NCBI RefSeq assembly: GCF_900108185.1
Contig: NZ_FNVA01000002.1
Span: 124,001-188,000 of the forward strand
DNA length: 64,000 bases
Source of the DNA: Bryocella elongata
GTDB lineage: Bacteria; Acidobacteriota; Terriglobia; Terriglobales; Acidobacteriaceae
Reading direction: 5' to 3'
This document shows positions 51,592-59,687 of this stretch, piece after piece. The translations under genes and the position numbers were made by a program. Each line of letters opens with the position of its first letter. Position 1 is the first letter of the stretch. Below the pieces are notes generated by a model. It did not search any database. It worked only from the letters and a program-made list of their open reading frames with translations, and was not told the origin of the DNA.

Positions 51592-51792
51592 CGCTACCAC
51601 CCTCCATCGCCTGCCGCGCGATTTTCGCCGGCACGGGCAACCCTGTCGATACAACAGATTATCCCGGCGAAGGGACAACCTCGCTCATAAGCATGGGCTC
51701 TTATTCATTACAACCCGGCGCGGAGCCGGAAAGATTTCAGCGCCGATCCCGCAGGCATGAGGATCGCGCTTCATCGTTAGGAGAACGACCTC

Positions 51793-51942
51793 ATGCTTTG
51801 GACCATCACGATTATTCTCGTCATCCTCTGGCTTCTCGGCGTTGTTAGCAGCTACACGCTGGGCGGCTGGATTCACCTTTTGCTGGTCTTGGCGGTTATC
51901 GTTCTGATCTTCAACCTTCTTTCGGGGCGCAGAGGAATCTAG
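51793..51942 (+). CDS. lmo0937-family small membrane protein
   Basis: A 49-aa protein consisting almost only of two membrane segments: WTITIILVILWLLGVVSSY and GGWIHLLLVLAVIVLIFNLL, ending GRRGI. This matches the short family named after Listeria lmo0937 (start MLWTI, WLLG, TLGGWIHLLL), widespread and of unknown role, often stress-regulated. A TAGGAGA ribosome-binding site precedes the ATG. Next to the CsbD-like gene, which supports a stress-associated setting. Confidence 0.82.
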   Translation: MLWTITIILVILWLLGVVSSYTLGGWIHLLLVLAVIVLIFNLLSGRRGI

Positions 51943-52066
51943 TCGCTCTGCCCGGCGATCCGGCTACGTTGCATCAGGCTGGATCGCATCGACAGTTAGC
52001 ACGCAAACGATACTCGCGATTTGGGATTCCGGCCCAGTCGCGCGGTACCTTTTCGAGGAGCCTCAT

Positions 52067-52372
52067 ATGAGCACCACGACAAGTGAAAGCACGATCAAAG
52101 GCAAGTTCAACGAAGTAGCTGGCCGCGCGAAGCAGAGCATCGGCGAGCTGACGAACAACGACTCCCTGGCCAACGAAGGCGCCGCCCAACAGATCAAGGG
52201 GCACGCCCAGCAGGCCTGGGGAAGCCTTGAAGAAGCCGCGAAGGACACCAAGGAACGTCACCAGCCCGAAGCTGAAGCCAAGGCGCATGACATCCGGGAG
52301 AAGATTGTTTCGACTGCGCAGAACGTCCGCGAGCACGTCGAGGCCTTCGCCGAAAAACACAAGAATCACTAG
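52067..52372 (+). CDS. CsbD-like stress-response protein
   Basis: A 101-aa very hydrophilic, mostly helical protein. The first 60 residues match CsbD: STIKGKFNEVAGRAKQSIGELTNNDSLANEGAAQQIKGHAQQAWGSLE. The remainder is a charged helix (EAKAHDIREKIVSTAQNVREHVEAFAEKH). CsbD proteins are general-stress proteins of unknown mechanism. A GAGGAG-type ribosome-binding site is upstream. Its terminator follows directly. Confidence 0.88.
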   Translation: MSTTTSESTIKGKFNEVAGRAKQSIGELTNNDSLANEGAAQQIKGHAQQAWGSLEEAAKDTKERHQPEAEAKAHDIREKIVSTAQNVREHVEAFAEKHKNH

Positions 52373-52393
52373 GATTCGCTTTGGCGCCAAGAA

Positions 52394-52425
52394 CAAGGCC
52401 CGCTTCGGCGGGCCTTGTCGTTTCT
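52394..52425. terminator. Hairpin terminator between csbD-like gene and the prenyltransferase
   Basis: 10-bp stem CAAGGCCCGC / GCGGGCCTTG, TTCG tetraloop (52404-52407), followed by TCGTTTCTT. Works for the CsbD-like gene and may serve the convergent prenyltransferase gene. Confidence 0.82.
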
Positions 52426-52437
52426 TGAAAACGAAGC

Positions 52438-53304
52438 TCAGCGACGCACGAGAATATCGGTCGCCACAAAAACGAAGAACACCACCGAGATGATGCCGTT
52501 CAACGTGAAGAACGCAGCGTTCATCCGTTTCAGGTCGCGTGGGCTCACGATCGCGTGCTCATACGCCAACAACGCGCCCACAAGGCACATCCCTGCAAAC
52601 GCAATCCACCCCAGCCCGAAGGCATGCACCAGCACGAAGAGCAGCACAAACATGGTGCCGTGCATGCCCTGCGCGATCCAGAACGCCCCTTCCAGGCCGA
52701 ACGCTGCCGGAATGCTGTTCAGTCCCACCTTGCGATCATGCTCGAAGTCCTGGCACGCATACAGCACATCGAATGCACCGACCCATAGCAGCACGATCGC
52801 CGTCATCAACAGCATGCGCCAGTCATAGGTGCCGCGCACCGCTATCCACGCTGCCGAAGGAGCAATGCCAAGCGCGAGCCCCAGCACCAGGTGTGACCAC
52901 CGTGTGATGCGCTTCATGTAGCTGTAGCTGAGGATCACTGCCAGCGCGATTGGAGACAGCACCAGTGTTAGCCGATTCAGCATCGCGGAGGCCACGAGAA
53001 ACAGGCACGCCGAGATCAACGTGAAGGCGATGACAAACGTGATCGTAAGCTCGCCCTTGGCCAGTGCCCGCATCGATGTCCGTGGATTGGCTGCATCGAG
53101 CTTCGCATCCACCAGCCGATTGAACGCCATGGCCGCCGACCGGGCGCTCACCATACACACGATGATCCAGCCTAGAACTTGAAGCGGCGGCCATCCACCA
53201 GCTGCCAGCATCGCTCCCGTGAGAGCGAACGGGAGCGCAAAGATCGAGTGCTCCCACTTGATCATCTCCAGCGTGACGCGCGTGCTGCGGAGAATGTTTT
53301 CCAT
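52438..53304 (-). CDS. UbiA-family prenyltransferase (4-hydroxybenzoate/menaquinone type, MqnP-like)
   Basis: A 288-aa polytopic membrane enzyme that joins a prenyl chain to an aromatic ring in quinone synthesis. The two Asp-rich motifs of the UbiA superfamily are clear: NRLVDAKLDAANPRT (NxxxD) and YACQDFEHDRKVGLNSIP (DxxxD). About eight membrane helices fit the family. The pattern IKWEHSIFALPFALTGAMLA and TRWSHLVLGLALGIAPSAAWIAV is of the group often called UbiA-other, which includes MqnP of the futalosine menaquinone route. Since Acidobacteria use menaquinone, that role is more likely than ubiquinone synthesis, but the assignment is by subgroup memory only. Confidence 0.85.
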   Translation of the reverse strand: MENILRSTRVTLEMIKWEHSIFALPFALTGAMLAAGGWPPLQVLGWIIVCMVSARSAAMAFNRLVDAKLDAANPRTSMRALAKGELTITFVIAFTLISACLFLVASAMLNRLTLVLSPIALAVILSYSYMKRITRWSHLVLGLALGIAPSAAWIAVRGTYDWRMLLMTAIVLLWVGAFDVLYACQDFEHDRKVGLNSIPAAFGLEGAFWIAQGMHGTMFVLLFVLVHAFGLGWIAFAGMCLVGALLAYEHAIVSPRDLKRMNAAFFTLNGIISVVFFVFVATDILVRR

Positions 53305-53418
53305 CGCTTAATCGTACTTGAAACGCGGATACGGCATTCCCGGCGCCTTCCGGCCCTCATTGCCGGGTGTTGGGCCACGAACCAGCTGACCCGACATCCG
53401 GCAACTCGAACCCGATAC

Positions 53419-54186
53419 CTACCGGCCGCTCTCCTGGCCTGCGACCTGCAGATCGTTCGTCACCGAGAACACTCCCGGAACGCCGTTCGCCCGCATGCCT
53501 GCCATCTGTTTGTCGGACTGGCTGTCCACCGATCCCACGAGGGTTGCGTGCCCATTGATCACAACGATGCGGATCGACTTCGCAGGATCAAGCGCGTAAC
53601 GATTCAGCGCCGTGTAACCGTAGATCGCAGCAAAGAGCGCGCGGCGCAGCTGGTCGTCGTTGCTGGAGAGCGGCGCCACCTTGATGTTGTCCACCAGGTC
53701 GCGCACACCACTGGTATCGGCAATATCGCCGATCACCTCGTCCTTATCTTCAGGACGCACGGCGACGCCGCCCACCGTCACCACACCGTCATGGACGCCC
53801 AGCGTGAACGCATTGAACGGTTGCGTCCAATAGCCGACGCGGGCATAGAGGATCTTCTTCATCAGCTTCTCGCCGAGCTGCTGATCGCTGATGACCGGGC
53901 CGCCGCTCATCGACACCTGGATGTGATTCTGCACGCCCACCGGCTTGAAATGCTCAGCCTTCCTGGCGGCCTCGATCTTGTCGTTCAGCTTGTTTACCTG
54001 GCCGGTCAAAGTCACAACACCTTCGGCGACCTGGACCTGCACGTCGGCATACTGCTTCTTGCTGAGTGATTTCTGCACCTCGGCCTGAAGCTGAGGATCG
54101 GGGTCGACCTTCTGCGCCGCAATCGAAACGGTGGAAAGAGTAATGGCCAGCATCGCAGCAGCGGATAGTAGCGTCTTTGTTCGCAT
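53419..54186 (-). CDS. Secreted BON-domain protein
   Basis: A 255-aa periplasmic or surface protein. Signal peptide TLLSAAAMLAITLSTVSIAAQ, then at least two BON domains: one with LQAEVQKSLSKKQYADVQVQVAEGVVTLTGQVNKLNDKIEAARKAE and one with LRRALFAAIYGYTALNRYA...IRIVVINGHATLVGSVDSQSDKQMA; the middle stretch VGYWTQPFNAFTLGVHDGVVTVGGVAVRPEDKDEV may be a third. BON domains bind phospholipid membranes and protect the envelope (OsmY type). ATG 54186 follows AGGAGAAAG; the frame extends upstream to 54228. Confidence 0.85.
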   Translation of the reverse strand: MRTKTLLSAAAMLAITLSTVSIAAQKVDPDPQLQAEVQKSLSKKQYADVQVQVAEGVVTLTGQVNKLNDKIEAARKAEHFKPVGVQNHIQVSMSGGPVISDQQLGEKLMKKILYARVGYWTQPFNAFTLGVHDGVVTVGGVAVRPEDKDEVIGDIADTSGVRDLVDNIKVAPLSSNDDQLRRALFAAIYGYTALNRYALDPAKSIRIVVINGHATLVGSVDSQSDKQMAGMRANGVPGVFSVTNDLQVAGQESGR

Positions 54187-54300
54187 AGTGCACTTTCTCC
54201 TGGAGCTCCGCACCCCTCGGAGGCTCAACTATTTCGATGCTTAATGCCCGAGGAAGTGAGCATCGCCGACAAAACGCTTACATAACGCCCGAGCCCGAAA

Positions 54301-57300
54301 TTAACGATAGCGCTTGCGGATCTTGTACACGATGGAGAAGACGCCGGATTCGTCGCGGGTGGCTACAATCGAGCGATTCTCCGATACCTGCCACTGCACC
54401 TGGATCAGCTGTTGCGCCGTCTGGTTCACGTTGGTCGCGAATACCAGCGTCAGCTGCTTGGAGAGTGGCTCCTGCACCGTGATGCGTGCCGACGAGTTTC
54501 CGAGTGTGCCCACGAAGGCCGGATCGATCTTCACCGAACCCGCACCGAAGAGTTTGCCCACACGGCTCGAGACGGTCGCGTTCAATGCTCCGCCCAGCAG
54601 CGCACTGGTCGTCGGATCGGTTCCGGCCTGCACCTGCTGCTCCTGGTAGAGCTGCGCTTCTTCCTGTGTGCGTCCCAGCGCTAGCAGGTTGAAGATGTCA
54701 GCCTCAGTGAGCGGGGGCTCTGACCGGTACGTCGGCTTCAGGTTGGTCATCGTACCGTTCAGCCCGATCGTGATGTCGTAGTTCTCCACGCGCGCGCTCG
54801 CCGTCAGATCGATGATCGGATCGATGCGCACCGGGTTCGAGAAGTAGATCGTTCCGCGGTCCAGCTGATACTTCGTTCCCGCAAACGTCGCGCTGCCTTC
54901 GGTGATCTGGATGCGACCCAGGATGCTCGGCACTGCGGTTGTGCCACGCACTGTCAGGTCGACGGTACCGGCAAGTTTCGCGTAGCTGTTCTGGAAGTCG
55001 AGCTGCGGCGAGCTCGTGATCCGCACATCCAGCCGCACTTTGTTGGCAGCAGACGTCGGATCCGGAGGAAGTTCGACACCACCCGCTCCCGCGAAGCCTG
55101 CAAAGTCCACATCCGGCCCCACGTTGAAGCGCGTGATCAGCACATTGCCGGAGAAGAGCAGCGACTGCGGGCCGCCCTGCAGACGGAAGTTCGCATTGGC
55201 CGTGGCGCTCAGCCCGTTATAGCGGACGCGAACGTTGTCGCCGGTGGCCGTCAGGTCCGCAACCAGGCCCTTCTGGTAGTAGATTGAGCCGCCGATCTTG
55301 AGATCGCCACCACCGGAGCGCCCGGTGAGCGACTGCACGTCGAGTCGGTTCTCGTTGAACACCAGCGTGCCGTTCATCGAGCTCAGGCCGTTCGGTATAC
55401 CGTCGATCGCGAGGTTCACGTTCTGGAACTGCACCTTGCCGTTGAGCTCCGGCGCCAGCAACCTTCCATTCGCCCCGACGTTGAAGATGACCTTGCCACT
55501 CGTGATGAGATCCTGGTCGAAGACGTGCGCGAGGCCCATGTTGATCGCGCCGCCCGCGTTGATGCTCAGCGTACCGCCCTTGGGATTGGGATCGCCGAAG
55601 AGTACCGCCGAGCCACCCGCGCGCAGGTCGGTGTCGCGCCCCGTAATGTGAAGCTGGTCGATCGTGAGCGTGCCGTTGCGTAGCGAAGCCCGCAGCGGCT
55701 CCGCAGTCTTCAGGTCGATGCCCTGCACCATGATGTCGGCGAGGTTCAGCTCGATGTTGCCCACCAGCTGTTTCGGCTGCGTCGCTGGTCCGTTCACCGT
55801 AATCGTGCCGCTGATCTTCGAAGTTGCCTTCACGCTGCCGGGCGCGAACAATGCGATCGCGTTCGCAATATCGAGGTCTGCGAGCGTCAGCTTGGCGCTG
55901 GTGTCGAAGTTCCCTGTAAGGGCCGTCTGGCCGTTGGCTACCAGCTGCGCTCCCAGCGCATTCGAATGCACGTCGTAGTAGACGATGCTCTTCGTGCTGT
56001 AAGCGGTCGCGTTGAGGTCCCCCAGCGCCTTGCCTTGGTAGATCAGCTTCGCAAGGCTCAGCTTGGCATGCAGATTCGGTTCTTGCAGCGTGCCGTTGGC
56101 ATCGGCGTTGAAGGTCAACACGCCGTCTGCCCCGGCGTTGCGTACCGCCGCAAGCTTTGCCAGCTGCATGTTGCTGCCTGCAAGCTGCGCTGTGATGTGC
56201 TTCGTCTCGTAGTTGTAGCTGCCGGAGCCACTCACCGACATGTCATAGGCCTGCACCAGCAGGTGGGAGGCGTCGATCTGCGGCCCCGCCATCGTAAAGA
56301 TCACATCGAGATTCTGATAGCTCTCGCCGTAAGCCGAGCCGTTCTTCAGCGTCACCTCGCCGCCACCCGCGAGAGTCTTCAACGTGCCTGCCGCATGAGC
56401 GTTCGCAGCCACGGTACCGGTGAGAGGAATCTTGCCTTTCTGACCAGCGATGTCCAGCAGGTCCGCAGCCTGTGCTGTGTCCAGCTTCAAGTTGGTGTTG
56501 ATGTCACCGCCGTCATCCCACACGTAGCTCACAAGGCCGCGCCGTGAGACGACCTTGCGCGGACGATAGGTGCCCGCTACCTCGAGCACGGCGGTGTTGC
56601 GCTTGATCGTCGACGAGCCAACTGCCAGTCCCGAGTTCGGGGAATACTCCGCATCCGCGACCAGCGAGTCGATGTGGACGTCTGCGGTGGTGCCTGATGC
56701 TGCCTCAAAGTTGTCCGCGCTCAGGTGACCCTTCACATCGAGATTACGTACCGCGCCATGCGCCGAACCGTTGAAGTTCAACGCTCCATGCAGCGCCACG
56801 GGGATTGCTGCCGAGCCCTTCTTCCCATTGTTCTCGAAGCCGAGCGTCTGAAGCACGGAGTCGAACTCGGAGAGATCGCGGGCCTGCAGGTTGAGCGCAA
56901 GCTGCGTCAACGGATCGCCCTTGTTCACACCGAGGATGCCGTTCGCGTCCAGCGTCGTCGATGGTGTCTGGAGGTTCACCGACGTGATCTTTACGGTCTC
57001 GTTGGCGCCGTCGTAGTGGCCCACCACATGGCCGCTCACCGGGATGTTTTGCCTGCCCCTGGTTTGCTTGCCTGTGGGAGTAAACGCCAGATCCGCGTCG
57101 ACCTTCACCGTGTCGGCGACGTTCGTTGCGGGCCCGCCCCACTCGACCTCCACGGGGCCTGCAATGGACGTGTCGAGTCCGAGATCACCGTAGTGCTCCG
57201 GCGCGGTGATGTCCATGATGGTGCGCAGCGAGATGCCCTGCACCTTGACCGTGATGTACGTATGCGTGCCGGTGACCGGCGCCGCCGTAGCTGCGGCGGT

Positions 57301-58857
57301 CTTGGGCGAAACATCCTTTCGCTTCACGGCCTTCACGTTGTCGACGGGGGCTTTCGCACCGATGCTCTTCGCGGCGTTGTTCGCGACCTTTTCGCTGGCC
57401 ACCGTCGTCGCGGAGGCCACCGGAGAATCGGGCAGCACCTCGCCAAGCCAGTTCTCGATCTTCATATCGCCGGCGATACGGCCACCACCAGGAAGCGTCG
57501 AGGTGATCGAGTTGAAGAGCAGCTCTTCCGGCGTCACGTGAAGCTGTGCCACTGCGTCCACGTCATGGAATCGAACCTGGGGAATCCGATAGGCCACACG
57601 ATGGGCCTTCACCCCGCCCACCAGCAGGTAGCCCTTCTGGCAGTCCGGGCTTGGCGGCAACGCCTTGGCGGCGGGTGATGTCTTGTGGCTCCGTTGCCAG
57701 AAGTGCGGCTTCGTCTGCGCTTCCTGCGGAGTCACGTCGCACGAGTGTCCACTCACATCGAGTTCCACCGAACCAGCGCTGAAACCGTCGATGCCCGCGA
57801 GCAGTCCGAGCTGCTTCAGGTCAACGCTGCCGTTTGCGCTCGCCTGCCACACCGGCTTCGCAAAGTCGCGCAAGAAGACATTCGCGGAAAGGTGTGTATT
57901 GCGAGCCGTCGTAAAGTCCACTTTGTTCAGCGCAAACATGTCGCGGCCAAGCTCGGCGGTGATGTGCAGCTGCGATTGCACCTCGGGCTGCTTGCTGATC
58001 CTCGTCCGCAGATCGTTAAGGTCGACCGTAGCGCCGTAGTGATCGGTCTGCGGCAGGTACTTCACCTCGGCCGCGAGATCGTGCGCTGCCATGTCGAACG
58101 GGATCGACTTGTCGTTGATCACCGCCAGGCCATTGGCAAGTTGCACATCGCCAGCCTGCAGGTCGAGCAGCGTGTTCTGCACCGGCTCCGTGCTTGGTGT
58201 CGGATGCTTCGGCGTCGGCTGGTTGGTCGTTCCGTCCTTGTTCACGATCAGGTGAACATGCGGCTGCTCGACACGCAGGAAGTTGAGCCCAACGTGCGTC
58301 TGCGGCCCCTTGCCCACGGTGTGGGAAATGAAGGTGTTGATGCGCAGACGCAGCAGAATCTTGTCCGCAGAAAGATAGGGCATCTCGCCGGCAGGCTCGG
58401 TGCCATGGATGACGAGCCCGTCGACCTCAATCGCAAGATGCCACAGGCTGAAGCCGATGTGCCCGACGTCGACGCGGCCACCGGTGGAGTCTTCGAGCAC
58501 CTCCTTCACCTCGCGGCCCACGCGGTGCTGGAAGTCGTTGGTGCCCGTGTACCAGGTCGCAACGCCCAGCATCAGCACCAGCAGCGCCAGCAGAGAACCG
58601 GAGACGATACCCACCCAACGCCAGAATCCACGGCGTTTCGCAGGAGGAATCTCCTCATACCGATCGTGTACATCCTTAAGCTTCTCTTTGAGGTGCTCGC
58701 CCTTCTCCTTGAGATGTTCGCCGAGGTGCTCGCCTGTTTCCTTCAGGTGCTCGTGCGTCTCCCTCAGGTGGTCACGAAGCGACTCGTGCGCCTTGGGCTT
58801 CTCGTCCTCCGGTCCTTTGGAGGCCGGAGCATTGGGATCATTGCCGAAGAGGCTCAT
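54301..58857 (-). CDS. tamB: Translocation and assembly module inner-membrane component TamB
   Basis: A 1518-aa AsmA/TamB-like protein. Residues 1-72 are cytoplasmic and charged, with His-Leu-Lys-Glu repeats; one membrane helix (IVSGSLLALLVLMLGVATWY, about residues 80-100) follows; then a long periplasmic beta-repeat region that should form a lipid-carrying groove, ending in the DUF490 domain (LDFQNSYAKLAGTVDLTVRGT, DRGTIYFSNPVRIDPIIDLTASAR, PPLTEADIFNLLALGRT, LVFATNVNQTAQQLIQVQWQVSENRSIVATRDESG). TamB bridges the envelope and works with a BamA-like TamA in phospholipid transport or barrel protein assembly. Start ATG overlaps the preceding stop codon by four bases, so it is coupled to the SurA-N gene and the barrel gene. 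Confidence 0.92.
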   Translation of the reverse strand: MSLFGNDPNAPASKGPEDEKPKAHESLRDHLRETHEHLKETGEHLGEHLKEKGEHLKEKLKDVHDRYEEIPPAKRRGFWRWVGIVSGSLLALLVLMLGVATWYTGTNDFQHRVGREVKEVLEDSTGGRVDVGHIGFSLWHLAIEVDGLVIHGTEPAGEMPYLSADKILLRLRINTFISHTVGKGPQTHVGLNFLRVEQPHVHLIVNKDGTTNQPTPKHPTPSTEPVQNTLLDLQAGDVQLANGLAVINDKSIPFDMAAHDLAAEVKYLPQTDHYGATVDLNDLRTRISKQPEVQSQLHITAELGRDMFALNKVDFTTARNTHLSANVFLRDFAKPVWQASANGSVDLKQLGLLAGIDGFSAGSVELDVSGHSCDVTPQEAQTKPHFWQRSHKTSPAAKALPPSPDCQKGYLLVGGVKAHRVAYRIPQVRFHDVDAVAQLHVTPEELLFNSITSTLPGGGRIAGDMKIENWLGEVLPDSPVASATTVASEKVANNAAKSIGAKAPVDNVKAVKRKDVSPKTAAATAAPVTGTHTYITVKVQGISLRTIMDITAPEHYGDLGLDTSIAGPVEVEWGGPATNVADTVKVDADLAFTPTGKQTRGRQNIPVSGHVVGHYDGANETVKITSVNLQTPSTTLDANGILGVNKGDPLTQLALNLQARDLSEFDSVLQTLGFENNGKKGSAAIPVALHGALNFNGSAHGAVRNLDVKGHLSADNFEAASGTTADVHIDSLVADAEYSPNSGLAVGSSTIKRNTAVLEVAGTYRPRKVVSRRGLVSYVWDDGGDINTNLKLDTAQAADLLDIAGQKGKIPLTGTVAANAHAAGTLKTLAGGGEVTLKNGSAYGESYQNLDVIFTMAGPQIDASHLLVQAYDMSVSGSGSYNYETKHITAQLAGSNMQLAKLAAVRNAGADGVLTFNADANGTLQEPNLHAKLSLAKLIYQGKALGDLNATAYSTKSIVYYDVHSNALGAQLVANGQTALTGNFDTSAKLTLADLDIANAIALFAPGSVKATSKISGTITVNGPATQPKQLVGNIELNLADIMVQGIDLKTAEPLRASLRNGTLTIDQLHITGRDTDLRAGGSAVLFGDPNPKGGTLSINAGGAINMGLAHVFDQDLITSGKVIFNVGANGRLLAPELNGKVQFQNVNLAIDGIPNGLSSMNGTLVFNENRLDVQSLTGRSGGGDLKIGGSIYYQKGLVADLTATGDNVRVRYNGLSATANANFRLQGGPQSLLFSGNVLITRFNVGPDVDFAGFAGAGGVELPPDPTSAANKVRLDVRITSSPQLDFQNSYAKLAGTVDLTVRGTTAVPSILGRIQITEGSATFAGTKYQLDRGTIYFSNPVRIDPIIDLTASARVENYDITIGLNGTMTNLKPTYRSEPPLTEADIFNLLALGRTQEEAQLYQEQQVQAGTDPTTSALLGGALNATVSSRVGKLFGAGSVKIDPAFVGTLGNSSARITVQEPLSKQLTLVFATNVNQTAQQLIQVQWQVSENRSIVATRDESGVFSIVYKIRKRYR

Positions 58858-59681
58858 GGTGCGACCTCCCCGGGATGCATCACGACGATGGACCCTTGTG
58901 CGCGCAGGCTCTTCAGCCAGTCATCCAGCAAAGCCGTCACGTGCTGCGAGAGCAGCACCTCCTGGATACGCTCCGACAGCGTATCCAGCTTCGGAGCCGC
59001 TACGTGCTGGGCTGCATACTCCGGCAGCATCGTCTTCGTGTAGTAGTCCTGAATCTCCTGCGGAGTAATGCGGATGCCCATCTTGAAGCGCTGCTCTATG
59101 TAGTCCAGCACCTGCATCCTCTGCGCCCACAGCCCCTGCAGCGACTGCTCGGTAAAGCCCTGCTTTGCGAGGAATGCATCCCATCCCGCCTTGGTCGCGC
59201 AGTCATAGCGCTTGCACTCCGGGATGTTCTTGCGCAGGCCGTCGAGCTCCTTCTCAACCTCATCGGCCGGGATGGGCTCATCGTTCTGCAGCTTCACCTG
59301 CTGCAGGATCAGCGCGCGGTTGATGAGGCGGTTGACCGCCTGGTCGCGTGAGCCCTCACGCTCCGGATTGTCATACGGCTCGAGAGCTTCGAGCCGCAGC
59401 TCCTGGTCCACATCGCTGTCCAGGATGAGATCTCCATTGACGATCGCGACGATGCGGTCGATGGGTGTACCGGGCGAGGTGGTGGTCGTGGGCGGCAACG
59501 ACGATGCAGAGGCGGCGGGAGCTACGCCGGGCACAACTTTGGCCGGGCCCGGGGCATTGATGGTCGATGGCGCGACCTGCGCCTGGACTAGCCCGGCGCC
59601 CGCAAAGGCGCACAGGGCCGCAAGCATCATCGTTGCTGCCTTCGTGTCCATCGCCCCGCCGTGTTGTGCTCGCCTTGTCAT
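58854..59681 (-). CDS. SurA N-terminal-domain protein without PPIase domain
   Basis: A 275-aa secreted protein. Signal peptide AATMMLAALCAFAGAGLVQAQ, a Thr/Pro-rich linker, then the SurA-N-type chaperone domain: IDRIVAIVNGDLILDSDVDQELRLEAL, QAVNRLINRALILQQVKL, ITPQEIQDYYTKTMLPEY. SurA normally has one or two parvulin PPIase domains after it; here the sequence ends after about 60 more residues (LSERIQEVLLSQHVTALLDDWLKSLRAQGSIVVM), leaving only the helical lobe. It lies between the BamA-like gene and tamB, so it probably chaperones barrel proteins in the periplasm. ATG 59681 is six bases after the barrel gene stop; ATG 59651 is an alternative start. Confidence 0.8.
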   Translation of the reverse strand: MTRRAQHGGAMDTKAATMMLAALCAFAGAGLVQAQVAPSTINAPGPAKVVPGVAPAASASSLPPTTTTSPGTPIDRIVAIVNGDLILDSDVDQELRLEALEPYDNPEREGSRDQAVNRLINRALILQQVKLQNDEPIPADEVEKELDGLRKNIPECKRYDCATKAGWDAFLAKQGFTEQSLQGLWAQRMQVLDYIEQRFKMGIRITPQEIQDYYTKTMLPEYAAQHVAAPKLDTLSERIQEVLLSQHVTALLDDWLKSLRAQGSIVVMHPGEVAP

Positions 59682-59687
59682 CGCGGT

